A DNA stretch of 64,000 bases from Streptomyces uncialis. Its GTDB lineage: Bacteria > Actinomycetota > Actinomycetes > Streptomycetales > Streptomycetaceae. The notes under the pieces were generated by a model, which did no database searches, had not been told where the DNA came from, and saw nothing but the letters and a program-made list of their open reading frames with translations. How positions within the stretch are numbered: position 1 is the stretch's first letter; each line of letters starts with the position of its first letter. Below are positions 51,077-60,779 of the stretch, piece after piece. The translations under genes and the position numbers were made by a program. The stretch is taken from contig NZ_LFBV01000002.1 of NCBI RefSeq assembly GCF_001905345.1, forward strand, positions 682,001 through 746,000. The letters are read 5' to 3'.

Positions 51077-52508
51077 ACGGGTACCCCGGTACCGCACCGC
51101 GTACCGTCGTCCAGCGCAGCTCGGTGAACGCGTCCGCGTTGGCGTCGCCGCCGAACCTGGCCCCGTTCCCCGACGCGCCGGTCCCGCCGAAGGGCGCCAC
51201 CGCCTCGTCGCCGATCGTCTGGTCGTTGATGTGGGCGACCCCGCTCGGGACCCGTTCGGCGAACGCGAGACCCCGTGCGGTGTCCCGGGTGACCACGCCG
51301 AGGGACAGCCCGTACTCGCTCGCGGACGCGAGCGCCGCGGCCTCCTCCCAGCTGCCGAAGGCCCGGACCGGCGCCACCGGACCGAAGACCTCGGCGGCGT
51401 ACGCGGGGGTGCCGTCGTCCACGCCCGCGAGCACCGTGGGGCGGTAGAACAGGTCCTCGTACGTGCCGCCCGCCACCAGTTTCGCCCCGGCCGCGGTACT
51501 GGCCGTGACGAGTTCATGGACCTTGTCGCGCTGACGCCGGTCGATGAGCGGGCCGAGATGGACCGGCGCGCGGAAGGGGTCCCCGACCGTCAGCGACTCG
51601 GCCTTGGCCGCGAGCCGTTCCACGTACTCCCCGTACAGGGAGGTGTGCACGAGGTGACGGCCGGTCGTCATGCATATCTGGCCCTGGTGGAAGAACGAGC
51701 CCCAGGCCGCCGCGGAGATCACGGCGTCCAGGTCGGCGTCCTCCAGGACCACCAGCGCGGAGTTCCCGCCCAGTTCGAGGTGGGCCCGCTTGAGCAGCCG
51801 TCCGGCGCTCTCCCCGACCTCGCGGCCGGCGGCGGTGGACCCGGTGAACGAGATGACGGGCGTGCGGGGATCGTCGACCAGCGCGCGGCCGGTGTCCGGG
51901 CCGCCGGGCAGGACGTGCAGCAGGTCGTCGGGGAGTCCGGCGGCGGCGAGGACGGCGGCGAGCGCGAGTCCGCCGCAGACGGCGGTGCGCGCGTCGGGCT
52001 TGAGGACGACGGCGTTGCCCAGGGCGAGGGCGGGCGCGACGGAGCGGATGGACAGGATCAGCGGCGCGTTGAACGGCGCGACGACCCCGACCACGCCGAC
52101 GGGCACCCGGCGGCTGTACGAGAGCCGGTCGCTCCCGGTGGCGAGGACCTGGCCGGTGGGTCGGGAGGCCAGGGCGGCGGCCTCGTAGCACTCCTGCGCG
52201 GCGACGCGCAGCTCGAAGTCGGCCATGCCCGGTACGGCGCCGGCCTCCCGGACGAGCCAGTCCCGCAGCTCGTCGGTGTGGGCGGCGAACAGATCGCCCG
52301 CGCGGCGCAGGACGGCGGCCCGCCGGGTGTGGGGCGCCGCGGCCCAGCCGGGCTGTGCGGCGAGGGCCCGTGCCGTGGCGCCGGGCACGTCCCCGGGTGC
52401 GGCGAGCCGGAGTGTGGCCAGTGGGGCGCCGGTGGCCGGTTCGACGACCTGGTGGTCCGGACCGGTCAGGCGCGGGGACCGGGAGGCGAGCGGGTCGAGC
52501 GGGGTCAT
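51072..52508 (-). CDS. aldehyde dehydrogenase, benzaldehyde/vanillin-dehydrogenase-like
   Basis: A 478-residue NAD(P)-dependent aldehyde dehydrogenase. Catalytic Cys in HQGQICMTTGR (about 279), catalytic Glu in LELGGNSAL (about 245), cofactor-binding NAVVLKPDARTAVCGG and FTGSTAAGREVG, and the C-terminal EVFGPVAPV. The pattern of conserved segments (VVGVVAPFNAPLILSIRSVA, GQICMTTGRH) resembles benzaldehyde or vanillin dehydrogenases, but the substrate is not proven. It lies 153 bases downstream of a LacI gene on the same strand, which probably controls it. ATG 52508 chosen; upstream in-frame sequence is low-complexity. Confidence 0.88.
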   Translation of the reverse strand: MTPLDPLASRSPRLTGPDHQVVEPATGAPLATLRLAAPGDVPGATARALAAQPGWAAAPHTRRAAVLRRAGDLFAAHTDELRDWLVREAGAVPGMADFELRVAAQECYEAAALASRPTGQVLATGSDRLSYSRRVPVGVVGVVAPFNAPLILSIRSVAPALALGNAVVLKPDARTAVCGGLALAAVLAAAGLPDDLLHVLPGGPDTGRALVDDPRTPVISFTGSTAAGREVGESAGRLLKRAHLELGGNSALVVLEDADLDAVISAAAWGSFFHQGQICMTTGRHLVHTSLYGEYVERLAAKAESLTVGDPFRAPVHLGPLIDRRQRDKVHELVTASTAAGAKLVAGGTYEDLFYRPTVLAGVDDGTPAYAAEVFGPVAPVRAFGSWEEAAALASASEYGLSLGVVTRDTARGLAFAERVPSGVAHINDQTIGDEAVAPFGGTGASGNGARFGGDANADAFTELRWTTVRGAVPGYPF

Positions 52509-52661
52509 GTGTGTGTCGCTTCCGTCTCTTCGGTTCGGGGTGGACGCCCCGTCCCGGGTGGCGGGGCGGGGCGCGGGGGCGGCCGGACGGCGTTCGGCCG
52601 TCCGGCCGCCTCCGGTCACCGCGTCAGGACGGGGTGGCCACCGGGTGGAACGGGGGCGGGG

Positions 52662-53837
52662 TCATCCGCTCTCGCGCTCCACCAGTTCCGCGCCGAGCAA
52701 CTGCCGCGCGGGCGGTTCGGCGCTGGGGTCGCTGACCATCCGGTCGACCAGCTCGGCCAGTTCCTGGCCCGAGGGCAGTTCGACGCGCACCGTGCTGAGC
52801 CGGGGCCGCAGCAGCCGTCCCAGCATCAGATCGTCGGCACCCACCATCCCGGTGCCGTCGGGGACGGCGATGCCCTCGTCCTGGAGGGCCCGCATCAGCA
52901 GCATCGCGTACTCGTCGTTGTACGCGAAGACGCCGTCCAGTCCGAGGGAGCGCCAGCGTGCGGCGAGCCGCGCCGCCGCGCCCTCGTCGTAGGGGAGCGC
53001 CACCTCCACCACCTGGGCACCGGTTCCCTCCGCACTCTCACGGACACCGTCGGCACGTGGCCGTGAGAAGGCTTCGAGGCCGGGCTCCTGGGGGATGATC
53101 ACACCGATCCGGCGGCGGCCCCGGGCCAGCAGATGGGCGCCCGCGGCGCGGCCCACCGAGCGCTGGTCCATCAGCAGCGCGTGCGCGCCGTCGACCTGGT
53201 AGGGGCCGAAGGTGATGACGGCTCGCGCGCCGGAGCGTTTGAGCAGGGCGACGCCCTGCGGGCCCAGATCGTGGGCGCCGGGGGCGAGGACGGCGACGGG
53301 CCGCAGTTCGGCCCAGGCGCGGGCCGCCTCCTCACCGGTCAGTCCGACCCGGCCGTACTGGACGACCGTGTAGTCCAACCGGCTGAGGGACCACTGGAGT
53401 TCACTGAGGAAGCGGTTGTAGAGCGGTCCGACGGAGACCGCCGGGGTGGGCATGAGGACCATCCGGCTGTGCCCGGCGCGCAGACTGCGGGCCGCGGCGT
53501 GCGGGACGTAGCCGAGTTCCTTGGCGGCTTCATGGACGCGCCGCCGGGTGGGTTCGCTGATCCGCACGGCGTTGGTGTTGTTGAGGACATAGGAGACGGT
53601 GGCCCGGGAGACGCCCGCGAGGCGTGCCACATCGGCGCTGGTGGGCACTGCGCGGGTCAGGGGCCGTGGAGACGAACGGGACTGCGGGACGACCTGGTCG
53701 GATGAGGACCTGGTGACATTGACGGACCTCGTCGGAGGGGAGTCCTGGCGGGAGGCAAGCGCACGCCGTGGAACGGGCTCCCGTGCGGCGGACTGTTCGG
53801 GTACACGCACTAAGGGCTGCTCGGGTATCTGCACCAT
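52662..53837 (-). CDS. LacI-family repressor with N-terminal extension
   Basis: A 391-residue LacI/GalR regulator. Its HTH (TSADVARLAGVSRATVSYVL, then NNTNAVRISEPTRRRVHEAA, hinge KELGYVPHAAAR) begins only near residue 65; the first 64 residues are a Pro/Ser/Arg-rich tail. The periplasmic-binding-fold sensor follows (SVGPLYNRFLSELQW, GVIIPQEPGLEAF, GMVGADDLMLGRLL). The start may be 53837 or 53849; the former has a better-spaced ribosome site. It precedes the aldehyde dehydrogenase gene. An internal start near residue 60 would remove the tail and cannot be excluded. Confidence 0.85.
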   Translation of the reverse strand: MVQIPEQPLVRVPEQSAAREPVPRRALASRQDSPPTRSVNVTRSSSDQVVPQSRSSPRPLTRAVPTSADVARLAGVSRATVSYVLNNTNAVRISEPTRRRVHEAAKELGYVPHAAARSLRAGHSRMVLMPTPAVSVGPLYNRFLSELQWSLSRLDYTVVQYGRVGLTGEEAARAWAELRPVAVLAPGAHDLGPQGVALLKRSGARAVITFGPYQVDGAHALLMDQRSVGRAAGAHLLARGRRRIGVIIPQEPGLEAFSRPRADGVRESAEGTGAQVVEVALPYDEGAAARLAARWRSLGLDGVFAYNDEYAMLLMRALQDEGIAVPDGTGMVGADDLMLGRLLRPRLSTVRVELPSGQELAELVDRMVSDPSAEPPARQLLGAELVERESG

Positions 53838-54161
53838 GACGCTCCGCATCCTTCCATGGGTCCGAGCGATGATTTCGGCCTACCCGGAACCAGCCAACTG
53901 CCCCTGCCCCCAAGGCATTCGTTGCATGACACACGCTCCGGTCCGCTCGCCGGGCGAGGGACACCGTCCCGCGCACGAGGACCCCAGTTCACACGCGCGA
54001 GGGCCCCGTTCCCGTGTGCGAGGACCCCGTCCCGTGCGAGGCGCGCCGTACGCCGCACACCACCGCACCGCCACCCGGCCGCTGCCCCCGAAGCGGCACG
54101 CCCGCCCATGAGCCCGGCGCCCGGCGGACCCCGGGCGCCGCCAAGCCCTACCGTGGCCCTC
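53838..54161. other. divergent gap with short repeats
   Basis: No gene in these 324 bases. Between about 53962 and 54045 a unit related to GCGCGAGGACCCCGTTCC recurs three to four times. The LacI-proximal part (53838-53900) is the less GC-rich and probably carries the LacI promoter. Confidence 0.45.
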
Positions 54162-54611
54162 ATGACCGCTCATCACGAGGACCCCGCGGCCCCGGGCCGC
54201 TCCGGCCCGCACGCCACCGCCGACGCCGCGCCCGACTCCGTGCGCCGGGTCCGTACCGAGTACGCGCCCGACCACGACGGCGACCCGGACCCCGGGGAGA
54301 TCGTGTGGACCTGGGTGCCGTACGAGGAGAACGACGGACGGGGCAAGGACCGTCCGGTGCTGGTCGTCGCCCGGGAGGCGGGCGGCACCCTGCTGGCCGT
54401 ACCGCTGTCGAGCAGACGTCATGACCGGGACCGGGAGTGGGTGCCGATCGGCAGCGGGCCGTGGGACCGGGAGGGCCGGGACTCCTGGGCGGGTCTCGAC
54501 CGGGTGCTGAGGGTCCACGAGGACGGGATGCGCCGTGAGGCGTGCGCGCTGGACCCGACACTTTTCGGCCAGGTGGCCGCACGGCTGCGGGAGCGCTACG
54601 GCTGGTCCTGA
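54162..54611 (+). CDS. PemK/MazF-like protein, orphan
   Basis: A 149-residue protein whose residues 45-149 have the PemK/MazF fold pattern: GEIVWTWVPYEENDGRGKDR, then PVLVVAREAGGTLLAVPLSS, the strand-loop-strand of MazF endoribonucleases. The first 44 residues are a polar extension. No antitoxin gene lies next to it on either side, and Streptomyces has several such orphan members, so toxicity is doubtful. ATG 54162 is supported by a shift from non-coding to coding character there. Confidence 0.75.
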   Translation: MTAHHEDPAAPGRSGPHATADAAPDSVRRVRTEYAPDHDGDPDPGEIVWTWVPYEENDGRGKDRPVLVVAREAGGTLLAVPLSSRRHDRDREWVPIGSGPWDREGRDSWAGLDRVLRVHEDGMRREACALDPTLFGQVAARLRERYGWS

Positions 54612-54935
54612 GCGGCCCGCGGCGCCCGCTGGTGCCCTGACCGGGGCCCGATGGCGTCGGCGCGGGGGATTCTCCCCGCGGCGGCGCCCGCGGTCGCGCG
54701 CTCCCGCGCGCTCACCCATGCTGGTGCTCGGTTCCCGCACCGGGGTCGCGCCCCGGCCGCAGGTTCATGGTGGACGGTCCGTGCACATATGTCCCGGGCA
54801 CCATTGCCGCGGCCGAGGTGCGCTCTTGTGCGGGCGGCCTTGAGCGTCTTGGGTGGGACGAGTACCGCCGAACCGGGCCATCCCCGGCCCGGTCGGCCCA
54901 TGGTTCTCCACCCGAGGATCTGGAGGGTCCCCAGC
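54612..54935. other. gap upstream of the ergothioneine operon
   Basis: No gene in these 324 bases. The only notable element is an AT-rich palindrome ACATATGT (54785-54792) inside GTGC...GCAC arms (54781-54784 and 54797-54801 region), a possible regulatory site for egtA. The rest is GC-rich. Confidence 0.4.
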
Positions 54936-56216
54936 ATGACCGAGGGAGACTGTACGCCGTCCGCCGTGCTGGTCGCGGACGCGGATGTCGAGGCGCTGGT
55001 GCGCGGCATCTGCTTCAAGACCGGCCCACCCCGCGCGATCGGGGTCGAACTGGAATGGCTGGTCCAACCGGCCGGACGACCGCACGAACCGGTAGCACCC
55101 GACCGTCTGGACGCCGCCTACGCGGCGCTGCGCGACCTGTCCCTGAGTTCGGCGCTGACCGTCGAACCGGGCGGACAGCTGGAGCTGAGTTCCGCGCCCG
55201 CCCGTTCGCTCATGGAATGCGTGACGGCCGTCTCGGCCGACCTGGCCGCCGTCCGCGCGGCACTGGGCCCCCTGGGCCTGGCTCTCGCCGGTATCGGCAC
55301 GGACCCCTGGCGCAAGCCGACCCGCTGGCTGCGCCATCCCCGCTACGACGCGATGGAGACGTATCTCGACCGGACCGGGCCCGCCGGCCGGGCGATGATG
55401 TGCTCGTCCGCCTCGGTGCAGGTGTGTCTGGACGCCGGGTACGAGGAGCCGGGTCCGCTGGGGCTCGGCCGGCGCTGGCGGCTGGCCCATCTGCTGGGTC
55501 CGGTGCTGGTGGCCGTCTTCGCGAACTCGCCGCTGGCCGAGGGGCACCCGACGGGCTGGCGTTCCACCCGGCAGGCGATGTGGGCGGGCATCGAACCGGG
55601 ACGTTCCGCCGCTCCCCCGCTGGACGCGGACCCCCGTTCCGGCTGGGCGCGGCGGGTGCTGGACGCGCCGGTGATGTGTGTGCGCACCGACGACGGCCCC
55701 TGGCTGGTCCCCGACGCGCTGTCGTTCCGGGAGTGGATACGCGGCGGGCTGCCGCGCCCGCCGACCCGCGCCGATCTCGACTACCACGTGAGCACGCTGT
55801 TCCCGCCGGTCCGGCCGCGCGGTCATCTGGAGCTGCGGATGATCGACGCCCAGCCGGGTGACGACGGGTGGATCGTGCCGCTCGCGGTGACGGCCGCCCT
55901 GTTCGACGACCCGCAGGCCGCGGAGACGGCGTACCGCTGTGTGAAGTCCCTGGCCGAGCGGACGCGGGGGCTGCCCGCCCCGGGCAACGAGCTGTGGCTG
56001 ACGGCCGCCCGGCGGGGTCTGGGTGATCCGGAGCTGCACGACGCCGCCCTGGTGTGTTTCGCCGCGGCGTGCGAGGCGCTGCCCCGGCTCGGCGCGTCCC
56101 CGGAGGTGATGCGGGCCGCGGCGGAGTACCGCGACCGGCACACGGCCCGGCGGCGCAGTCCGGCCGACGACCTGATCGACGGTTTCACCCAGCACGGGAA
56201 GGACCTGCTCGTATGA
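54936..56216 (+). CDS. egtA: glutamate-cysteine ligase EgtA
   Basis: A 426-residue carboxylate-amine ligase of the GCS2-like family that makes gamma-glutamylcysteine, the sulfur donor for ergothioneine. Seen: the ATP/glutamate-binding start AIGVELEWLVQPAGRPHEPV, PGGQLELSSAPARSL, then GRAMMCSSASVQVCLDAGYE and RGHLELRMIDAQPGDDGW. ATG 54936 has GGAGGG upstream. First gene of an egtABCD operon whose members all overlap: its stop overlaps the egtB start (ATGA). Confidence 0.93.
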   Translation: MTEGDCTPSAVLVADADVEALVRGICFKTGPPRAIGVELEWLVQPAGRPHEPVAPDRLDAAYAALRDLSLSSALTVEPGGQLELSSAPARSLMECVTAVSADLAAVRAALGPLGLALAGIGTDPWRKPTRWLRHPRYDAMETYLDRTGPAGRAMMCSSASVQVCLDAGYEEPGPLGLGRRWRLAHLLGPVLVAVFANSPLAEGHPTGWRSTRQAMWAGIEPGRSAAPPLDADPRSGWARRVLDAPVMCVRTDDGPWLVPDALSFREWIRGGLPRPPTRADLDYHVSTLFPPVRPRGHLELRMIDAQPGDDGWIVPLAVTAALFDDPQAAETAYRCVKSLAERTRGLPAPGNELWLTAARRGLGDPELHDAALVCFAAACEALPRLGASPEVMRAAAEYRDRHTARRRSPADDLIDGFTQHGKDLLV

Positions 56217-57565
56217 CCGAGTCCGCCGGCCCCGTCGAGGACACCGGGGCGCTGAGGGAACGCGCGCGGGACGCCCTGCTGGCCGCCCGGGACCGCACCG
56301 CGCGGCTCACGGACTGCGTCGAGGACGGGGAGCTGACCACGCAGGTGTCACCGCTGATGTCGCCCCTGGTGTGGGATCTCGCGCACATCGGCAACCAGGA
56401 GGAGCAGTGGCTGCTGCGGGCGGTGGCCGGGCGGGAGGCGATGCGCCCGGAGATCGACCCGCTGTACGACGCGTTCGAGCATCCCCGCGCGTCCCGGCCG
56501 GCGCTGCCGCTGCTGCCCCCGGCCGAGGCCCGTTCGTACGCGGCCGAGGTGCGCGGCCGGGCGATGGACGTGCTGGACAGCGCGCCGCTGGCCGGTTCGC
56601 CGCTGACGGACGCGGGGTTCGCGTTCGGGATGATCGCGCAGCACGAACAGCAGCATGACGAGACGATGCTGATCACCCATCAGCTGCGCACCGGCCGACC
56701 GGTGCTGAGCGCGCCCGACCCGGAGCCGGTGTCCGGCTTCACCGGTCCGGCCGAGGTGCTGGTGCCGGGCGGGCCGTTCACCATGGGGACGTCGACCGAG
56801 CCATGGGCGCTGGACAACGAACGGCCCGCGCATCACCGGCTGGTGCCGTCGTTCTTCCTGGACACGACCCCGGTCACCAACGCGGCGTACCAGGTGTTCC
56901 TCGCGGACGGTGGTTACGACGACCCGCGCTGGTGGGACCCGCGCGGCTGGGAGCACATCCGCTCGCGGGCGATCGCGGCGCCGCTGTTCTGGCGCCGGGA
57001 GGGCGGTGGCTGGCTGCGCCGCCGGTTCGCGGTGACCGAGCCCGTCCCGCCGGACGAGCCGGTGCTGCACGTCAGCTGGTTCGAGGCCGACGCGTACGCG
57101 CGCTGGGCGGGACGGCGGCTGCCGACGGAGACGGAGTGGGAGAAGGCCGCCCGGCTCGACCCGGCGACCGGCCGCTCCCGCCGCTATCCGTGGGGCGACG
57201 ACGATCCGGCGCCCGGGCACGCCAACCTCGGGCAGCGCCATCTGCGGCCCGCCCCCGCCGGTTCCTATCCGGCCGGACAGTCCCCGCTGGGCGTCAGGCA
57301 GTTGATCGGGGACGTATGGGAGTGGACGTCGAGCGGGTTCCTGCCGTACCCGGGGTTCACCGCGTTCCCGTACCGGGAGTACTCGGAGGTGTTCTTCGGC
57401 GGTGACCACAAGGTGCTGCGCGGCGGCTCGTTCGCGGTGGGGCCGGTGGCGTGCCGGGGCACCTTCCGCAACTGGGACCATCCGATACGGCGGCAGATCT
57501 TCTCCGGATTCCGCACCGCCCGCGATGTGACGCCCGCCGACGGTGTGCCCATGGGGGTCGGCTGA
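56213..57565 (+). CDS. egtB: ergothioneine sulfoxide synthase EgtB
   Basis: A 450-residue non-heme iron enzyme that uses O2 to join gamma-glutamylcysteine to hercynine, giving the sulfoxide. The N-terminal DinB-like domain supplies the iron histidines: His in DLAHIGNQEEQW and the pair in HEQQHDETM (about residues 143-147). The C-terminal formylglycine-generating-enzyme-like domain has GGPFTMGTS, HVSWFEADAYARWAGRRLPT, WEKAARLD and GDVWEWTSS. Overlaps egtA by four bases and its stop overlaps the egtC start (TGATG). Confidence 0.95.
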   Translation: MTESAGPVEDTGALRERARDALLAARDRTARLTDCVEDGELTTQVSPLMSPLVWDLAHIGNQEEQWLLRAVAGREAMRPEIDPLYDAFEHPRASRPALPLLPPAEARSYAAEVRGRAMDVLDSAPLAGSPLTDAGFAFGMIAQHEQQHDETMLITHQLRTGRPVLSAPDPEPVSGFTGPAEVLVPGGPFTMGTSTEPWALDNERPAHHRLVPSFFLDTTPVTNAAYQVFLADGGYDDPRWWDPRGWEHIRSRAIAAPLFWRREGGGWLRRRFAVTEPVPPDEPVLHVSWFEADAYARWAGRRLPTETEWEKAARLDPATGRSRRYPWGDDDPAPGHANLGQRHLRPAPAGSYPAGQSPLGVRQLIGDVWEWTSSGFLPYPGFTAFPYREYSEVFFGGDHKVLRGGSFAVGPVACRGTFRNWDHPIRRQIFSGFRTARDVTPADGVPMGVG

Positions 57566-58320
57566 TGTGCCGTCATGTGGCTTATCTGGGTGAACCGGTG
57601 GCGCTGGGCGAGATCCTGCTGACCCCGCCGTACGCGCTGTACCGACAGTCATGGGCGCCGCGCGAGCAGCGGCACGGCACGGTCAACGCGGACGGTTTCG
57701 GCGTCGGCTGGTACGCGGACGGCGATCCGGTGCCCGCGCGCTACCGGCGGGCCGGGCCGCTGTGGGGCGATCTGTCGTTCGCGGACCTCGCGCGGGTGGT
57801 GCGTTCCGCCGCGCTGCTCGGGGCGGTGCGTGACGCGACGGAGCCGGGCGCCGACGGGGAGGCCGCGGCGGCGCCGTTCGCGTCGGGGCCGTGGCTGTTC
57901 AGCCACAACGGCGCGGTGAAGGGGTGGCCGCACTCCCTGGCGGGGCTCGCCGCCGGGCTGCCGCCCGCCGAGCTGCTGTCGCTGGAGTCGCGCTGCGACT
58001 CGGCCCTGGTGTGGGCGCTGCTGCTGCGGCGCCTCACCTTCGGCGACCCGCCCGGCCAGGCCCTCGCCGACACGGTCGCGGAGGTCGCCGAGGCGGCCCC
58101 CGGGTCCCGGCTGAACCTGCTGCTCACCAGCGGCGACACGATCGCCGCGACCGCCTGGGGCGACTCCCTGTACGTCCGGGCGGTCGCCGGGGGCGGTACG
58201 GTCGTCGCCTCCGAGCCGTACGACGACGACCCCCGCTGGCACCAGGTACCCGATCGCACCCTGCTGACCGTCACCCGCACCGAAGTCCGGTCGACCCCGC
58301 TCAAGGAGCCCGTCGCGTGA
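57565..58320 (+). CDS. egtC: gamma-glutamyl hercynylcysteine sulfoxide hydrolase EgtC
   Basis: A 251-residue class II glutamine-amidotransferase-like Ntn hydrolase that removes glutamate from the EgtB product. The nucleophile is Cys2 (MCRHVAYLG), exposed after Met removal; supporting residues appear in RHGTVNADGFGVGWYAD and LFSHNGAVKGW. Normal length. Start ATG overlaps the egtB stop by one base and its own stop overlaps the egtD start (GTGA). Confidence 0.95.
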   Translation: MCRHVAYLGEPVALGEILLTPPYALYRQSWAPREQRHGTVNADGFGVGWYADGDPVPARYRRAGPLWGDLSFADLARVVRSAALLGAVRDATEPGADGEAAAAPFASGPWLFSHNGAVKGWPHSLAGLAAGLPPAELLSLESRCDSALVWALLLRRLTFGDPPGQALADTVAEVAEAAPGSRLNLLLTSGDTIAATAWGDSLYVRAVAGGGTVVASEPYDDDPRWHQVPDRTLLTVTRTEVRSTPLKEPVA

Positions 58321-59279
58321 GCCCGTTCCGCGTCACCCGTACGCTGCCCGAGGACGCCGCAGGCGCCGCGCTGCGCGCCGATGTGCTGGCCGGTCTGACC
58401 GGCACCCCGAAGACGCTGCCGCCGAAGTGGTTCTACGACGCGCGGGGCAGTGAGCTGTTCGACGAGATCACCACCCTGCCGGAGTACTACCCGACGCGCG
58501 CCGAGCGGGAGATCCTGCTGGAGCGGTCGGCGGAGATCGCCGCGGCGACCGGCGCCCGGACCCTGGTCGAGCTGGGTTCCGGCTCGTCGGACAAGACCCG
58601 TCATCTGCTGGACGAGCTCACGGACCTCGCGGTGTACGTCCCGGTGGACGTCAGCGCGAGCGCCCTGGAACAGGCGGGGGCGGCGCTGCTCGCGGAGCGT
58701 CCCGGACTGGACGTGCACGCCCTGATCGCGGACTTCACCCGCCCGGTGGCCCTGCCGCGGACCCCGGGTCCCCGGCTGGTCGCGTTCCTCGGCGGCACCA
58801 TCGGCAACCTGCTCCCCGGGGAGCGGGCCGCCTTCCTGGCGTCGGTACGGTCCCTGATGTCCCCGGGGGACGCGCTGCTGCTCGGCACCGATCTGGTGAA
58901 GGACGAGCGGACGCTGGTGGCGGCCTACGACGACGCGGCGGGGGTGACGGCAGCGTTCGACAAGAACGTGCTGTCCGTCGTCAACCGTGAGCTGGGCGCC
59001 GACTTCGACCTGGACCGCTTCGACCATGTGGCGCACTGGGACCGCGAGCGGGAGTGGATCGAGATGCGGCTGCGGGCGCGGACCGCGATGACGGTGAAGG
59101 TCCCCGCGCTGGACCTCGCCGTCCACTTCGCGGCCGGTGAGGAGCTGCGGACCGAGGTGTCGGCGAAGTTCCGTGCGGCGGGTGTGCGCGAGGAGCTGGC
59201 GGCGGCGGGACTGGAACGCACCCACTGGTGGACGGACGGGGGTGACCGGTTCGCGCTGTCGTTGAGCGTGGCGCGCTGA
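58317..59279 (+). CDS. egtD: histidine N-alpha-methyltransferase EgtD
   Basis: A 320-residue SAM-dependent methyltransferase that trimethylates histidine to hercynine. Key segments: LPPKWFYDARGSELFDEITT and LPEYYPTRAEREIL (substrate region), VELGSGSSDKTRHLLD (SAM), YVPVDVSASAL, LGGTIGNLLP and the C-terminal MRLRARTAMTVKVP. GTG 58317 overlaps the egtC stop. A PLP lyase of EgtE type, needed for the last step, is not in the window. Confidence 0.95.
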   Translation: MSPFRVTRTLPEDAAGAALRADVLAGLTGTPKTLPPKWFYDARGSELFDEITTLPEYYPTRAEREILLERSAEIAAATGARTLVELGSGSSDKTRHLLDELTDLAVYVPVDVSASALEQAGAALLAERPGLDVHALIADFTRPVALPRTPGPRLVAFLGGTIGNLLPGERAAFLASVRSLMSPGDALLLGTDLVKDERTLVAAYDDAAGVTAAFDKNVLSVVNRELGADFDLDRFDHVAHWDREREWIEMRLRARTAMTVKVPALDLAVHFAAGEELRTEVSAKFRAAGVREELAAAGLERTHWWTDGGDRFALSLSVAR

Positions 59280-59464
59280 CCCCTGCCCGCTGAACATGGC
59301 GCGCGCTGAGCCTGGCGCGCGCTGAGCCCTCGGCGGCGTCCGCCCGGTTGGTGGACGCCGGCGGCGGACCGCGTCCCCGCCCCGGGGCCCCCGGGCGTAC
59401 CTCGGCGGGCCCCCGGAGCCGATGGCCGGGCGCCCTCCGGGGTACCGCGAGGGATCAGGCGGGA

Positions 59465-60724
59465 TCAGGTGAGCGCGCGGGTGATCCGCTCGGACGCCTT
59501 GCGTGCCTCGGTCTCCATGTCGCGGCCGTTGAGCACCGCCGACATGTACTCCTTGATCGGGTTGTCGGCCTCGACGTTCGCCCAGTCGGGCGAGTTCGGG
59601 GTGGCCCGGCCGCGCGCGGCGCCCTCGGCCATCGCGGCGACACCCGGCTCCCCCGCGACGACCCGGGCGAGGGTGGTCTTGTTGGGCACGTAGTCCATGG
59701 TCCGGGCGAGCTCGGTCTGCCATTCCTCGCCCGCGAGGGCCTTGATGACGGCGAGGGCGGAGCGGCGGTCCGGGGTGCTGTCGGGGACGACGAGGACGGA
59801 GCCGCCGGTGAAGACGGCGGCGCGGCGGCTCGCCAGCTTGCCCGGTATGGCGAAGTAGCCGAGCTTGTCCACGATCGCGGGGTTGGCCTTCTCGATGGCG
59901 CGGGCGGCGCCGGGGACCGCGACGATCTGCGCGATGTTCCCCTTGGCGAACTCGTCCGCCTGCGGCGGGTGCTCCTCGTCGGCGTTCTTCGGACCCTTGC
60001 CGAGGGCCTGGAGCTCCGCGTAGAACTCCATCGCGCGCATGGCCTCGGCGGAGTGCAGGGTGCCTTCCCAGCCACCGGAGCGGTCGCTCGCGAGCTCGCC
60101 GCCCTCGTCCCAGACGAAGCCGGAGAAGGTGTACCAGTCCTGACCGGCGAGGTAGATGCCCTGCTTGTTGTCGCTGTTGAGCGTCTGGGTCATCGACAGC
60201 CACTCCGCGCGGGTCCGCGGTGTCTTCTTGAGACCGGCGTCGGCCCAGATCTCCTTGTTGTAGATCACGACACGGTTGGCGGCGTACCAGGGGATGCCGT
60301 ACTGACGGTTGTTGAACCGCCCCGGCTCGGCGAGACCGGGAACCCAGTCGTCCATCCCGAGGTCGCGGGCCGACTCCAGGGTGAGCTCCATCAGCCCGCC
60401 CTGGTCGACGTACTGGGCGACCTGGGTGTTGCCGACCTCGATGACATCGGGGCTGTTGCCGTCGTTCGCGCCGAGGACGTTCATGACCTTCTCGCCGATC
60501 CCGACCCATTCCTGGATCTGGATGTCGAGCTCGATGTCGTCGTGCTCCTTGCCGAAGGCGTCGGAGAACTTCTTGATGAACGCGTCGGACGCGCTGTCCT
60601 TCATCAGCCACACGGTGACCTTGCGGCGATCCGCGGTCCGGCCCGGCAGCACGCTGCAACCCGCGGCGAGGGCCGCGGTGGATGAGGCCAGGGCCAAGGA
60701 CAGGACGGTACGTCGGCGGGGCAT
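59465..60724 (-). CDS. sugar ABC transporter substrate-binding lipoprotein (orphan)
   Basis: A 419-residue family 1 solute-binding protein. Lipoprotein signal: MPRRRTVLSLALASSTAALA and the lipobox ALAAGC. The mature part begins VTVWLMKDS, as in sugar binders, and has PDVIEVGNTQVAQYVDQGGL, YGIPWYAANRVVIYNKEIWA and FTGGSVLVVP. No permease or ATPase genes lie beside it; the next genes are the egt operon (convergent) and dodecin (divergent). It may serve an uptake system encoded elsewhere, probably for an oligosaccharide. Its promoter carries two inverted repeats (60780-60837). Confidence 0.88.
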   Translation of the reverse strand: MPRRRTVLSLALASSTAALAAGCSVLPGRTADRRKVTVWLMKDSASDAFIKKFSDAFGKEHDDIELDIQIQEWVGIGEKVMNVLGANDGNSPDVIEVGNTQVAQYVDQGGLMELTLESARDLGMDDWVPGLAEPGRFNNRQYGIPWYAANRVVIYNKEIWADAGLKKTPRTRAEWLSMTQTLNSDNKQGIYLAGQDWYTFSGFVWDEGGELASDRSGGWEGTLHSAEAMRAMEFYAELQALGKGPKNADEEHPPQADEFAKGNIAQIVAVPGAARAIEKANPAIVDKLGYFAIPGKLASRRAAVFTGGSVLVVPDSTPDRRSALAVIKALAGEEWQTELARTMDYVPNKTTLARVVAGEPGVAAMAEGAARGRATPNSPDWANVEADNPIKEYMSAVLNGRDMETEARKASERITRALT

Positions 60725-60779
60725 CGCGTGTGTCGCTTTCTTCCAACATCAGGGGGAACGTGAACCCGATGTGGGGGAA

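Noticed and set aside
59350..59440. GC-rich inverted repeats near CCCCGGGGCCCCCGGG as terminator between egtD and the binding-protein gene
   Set aside because: The arms only pair with an impossible one-base loop or with several mismatches, so no distinct hairpin can be assigned.
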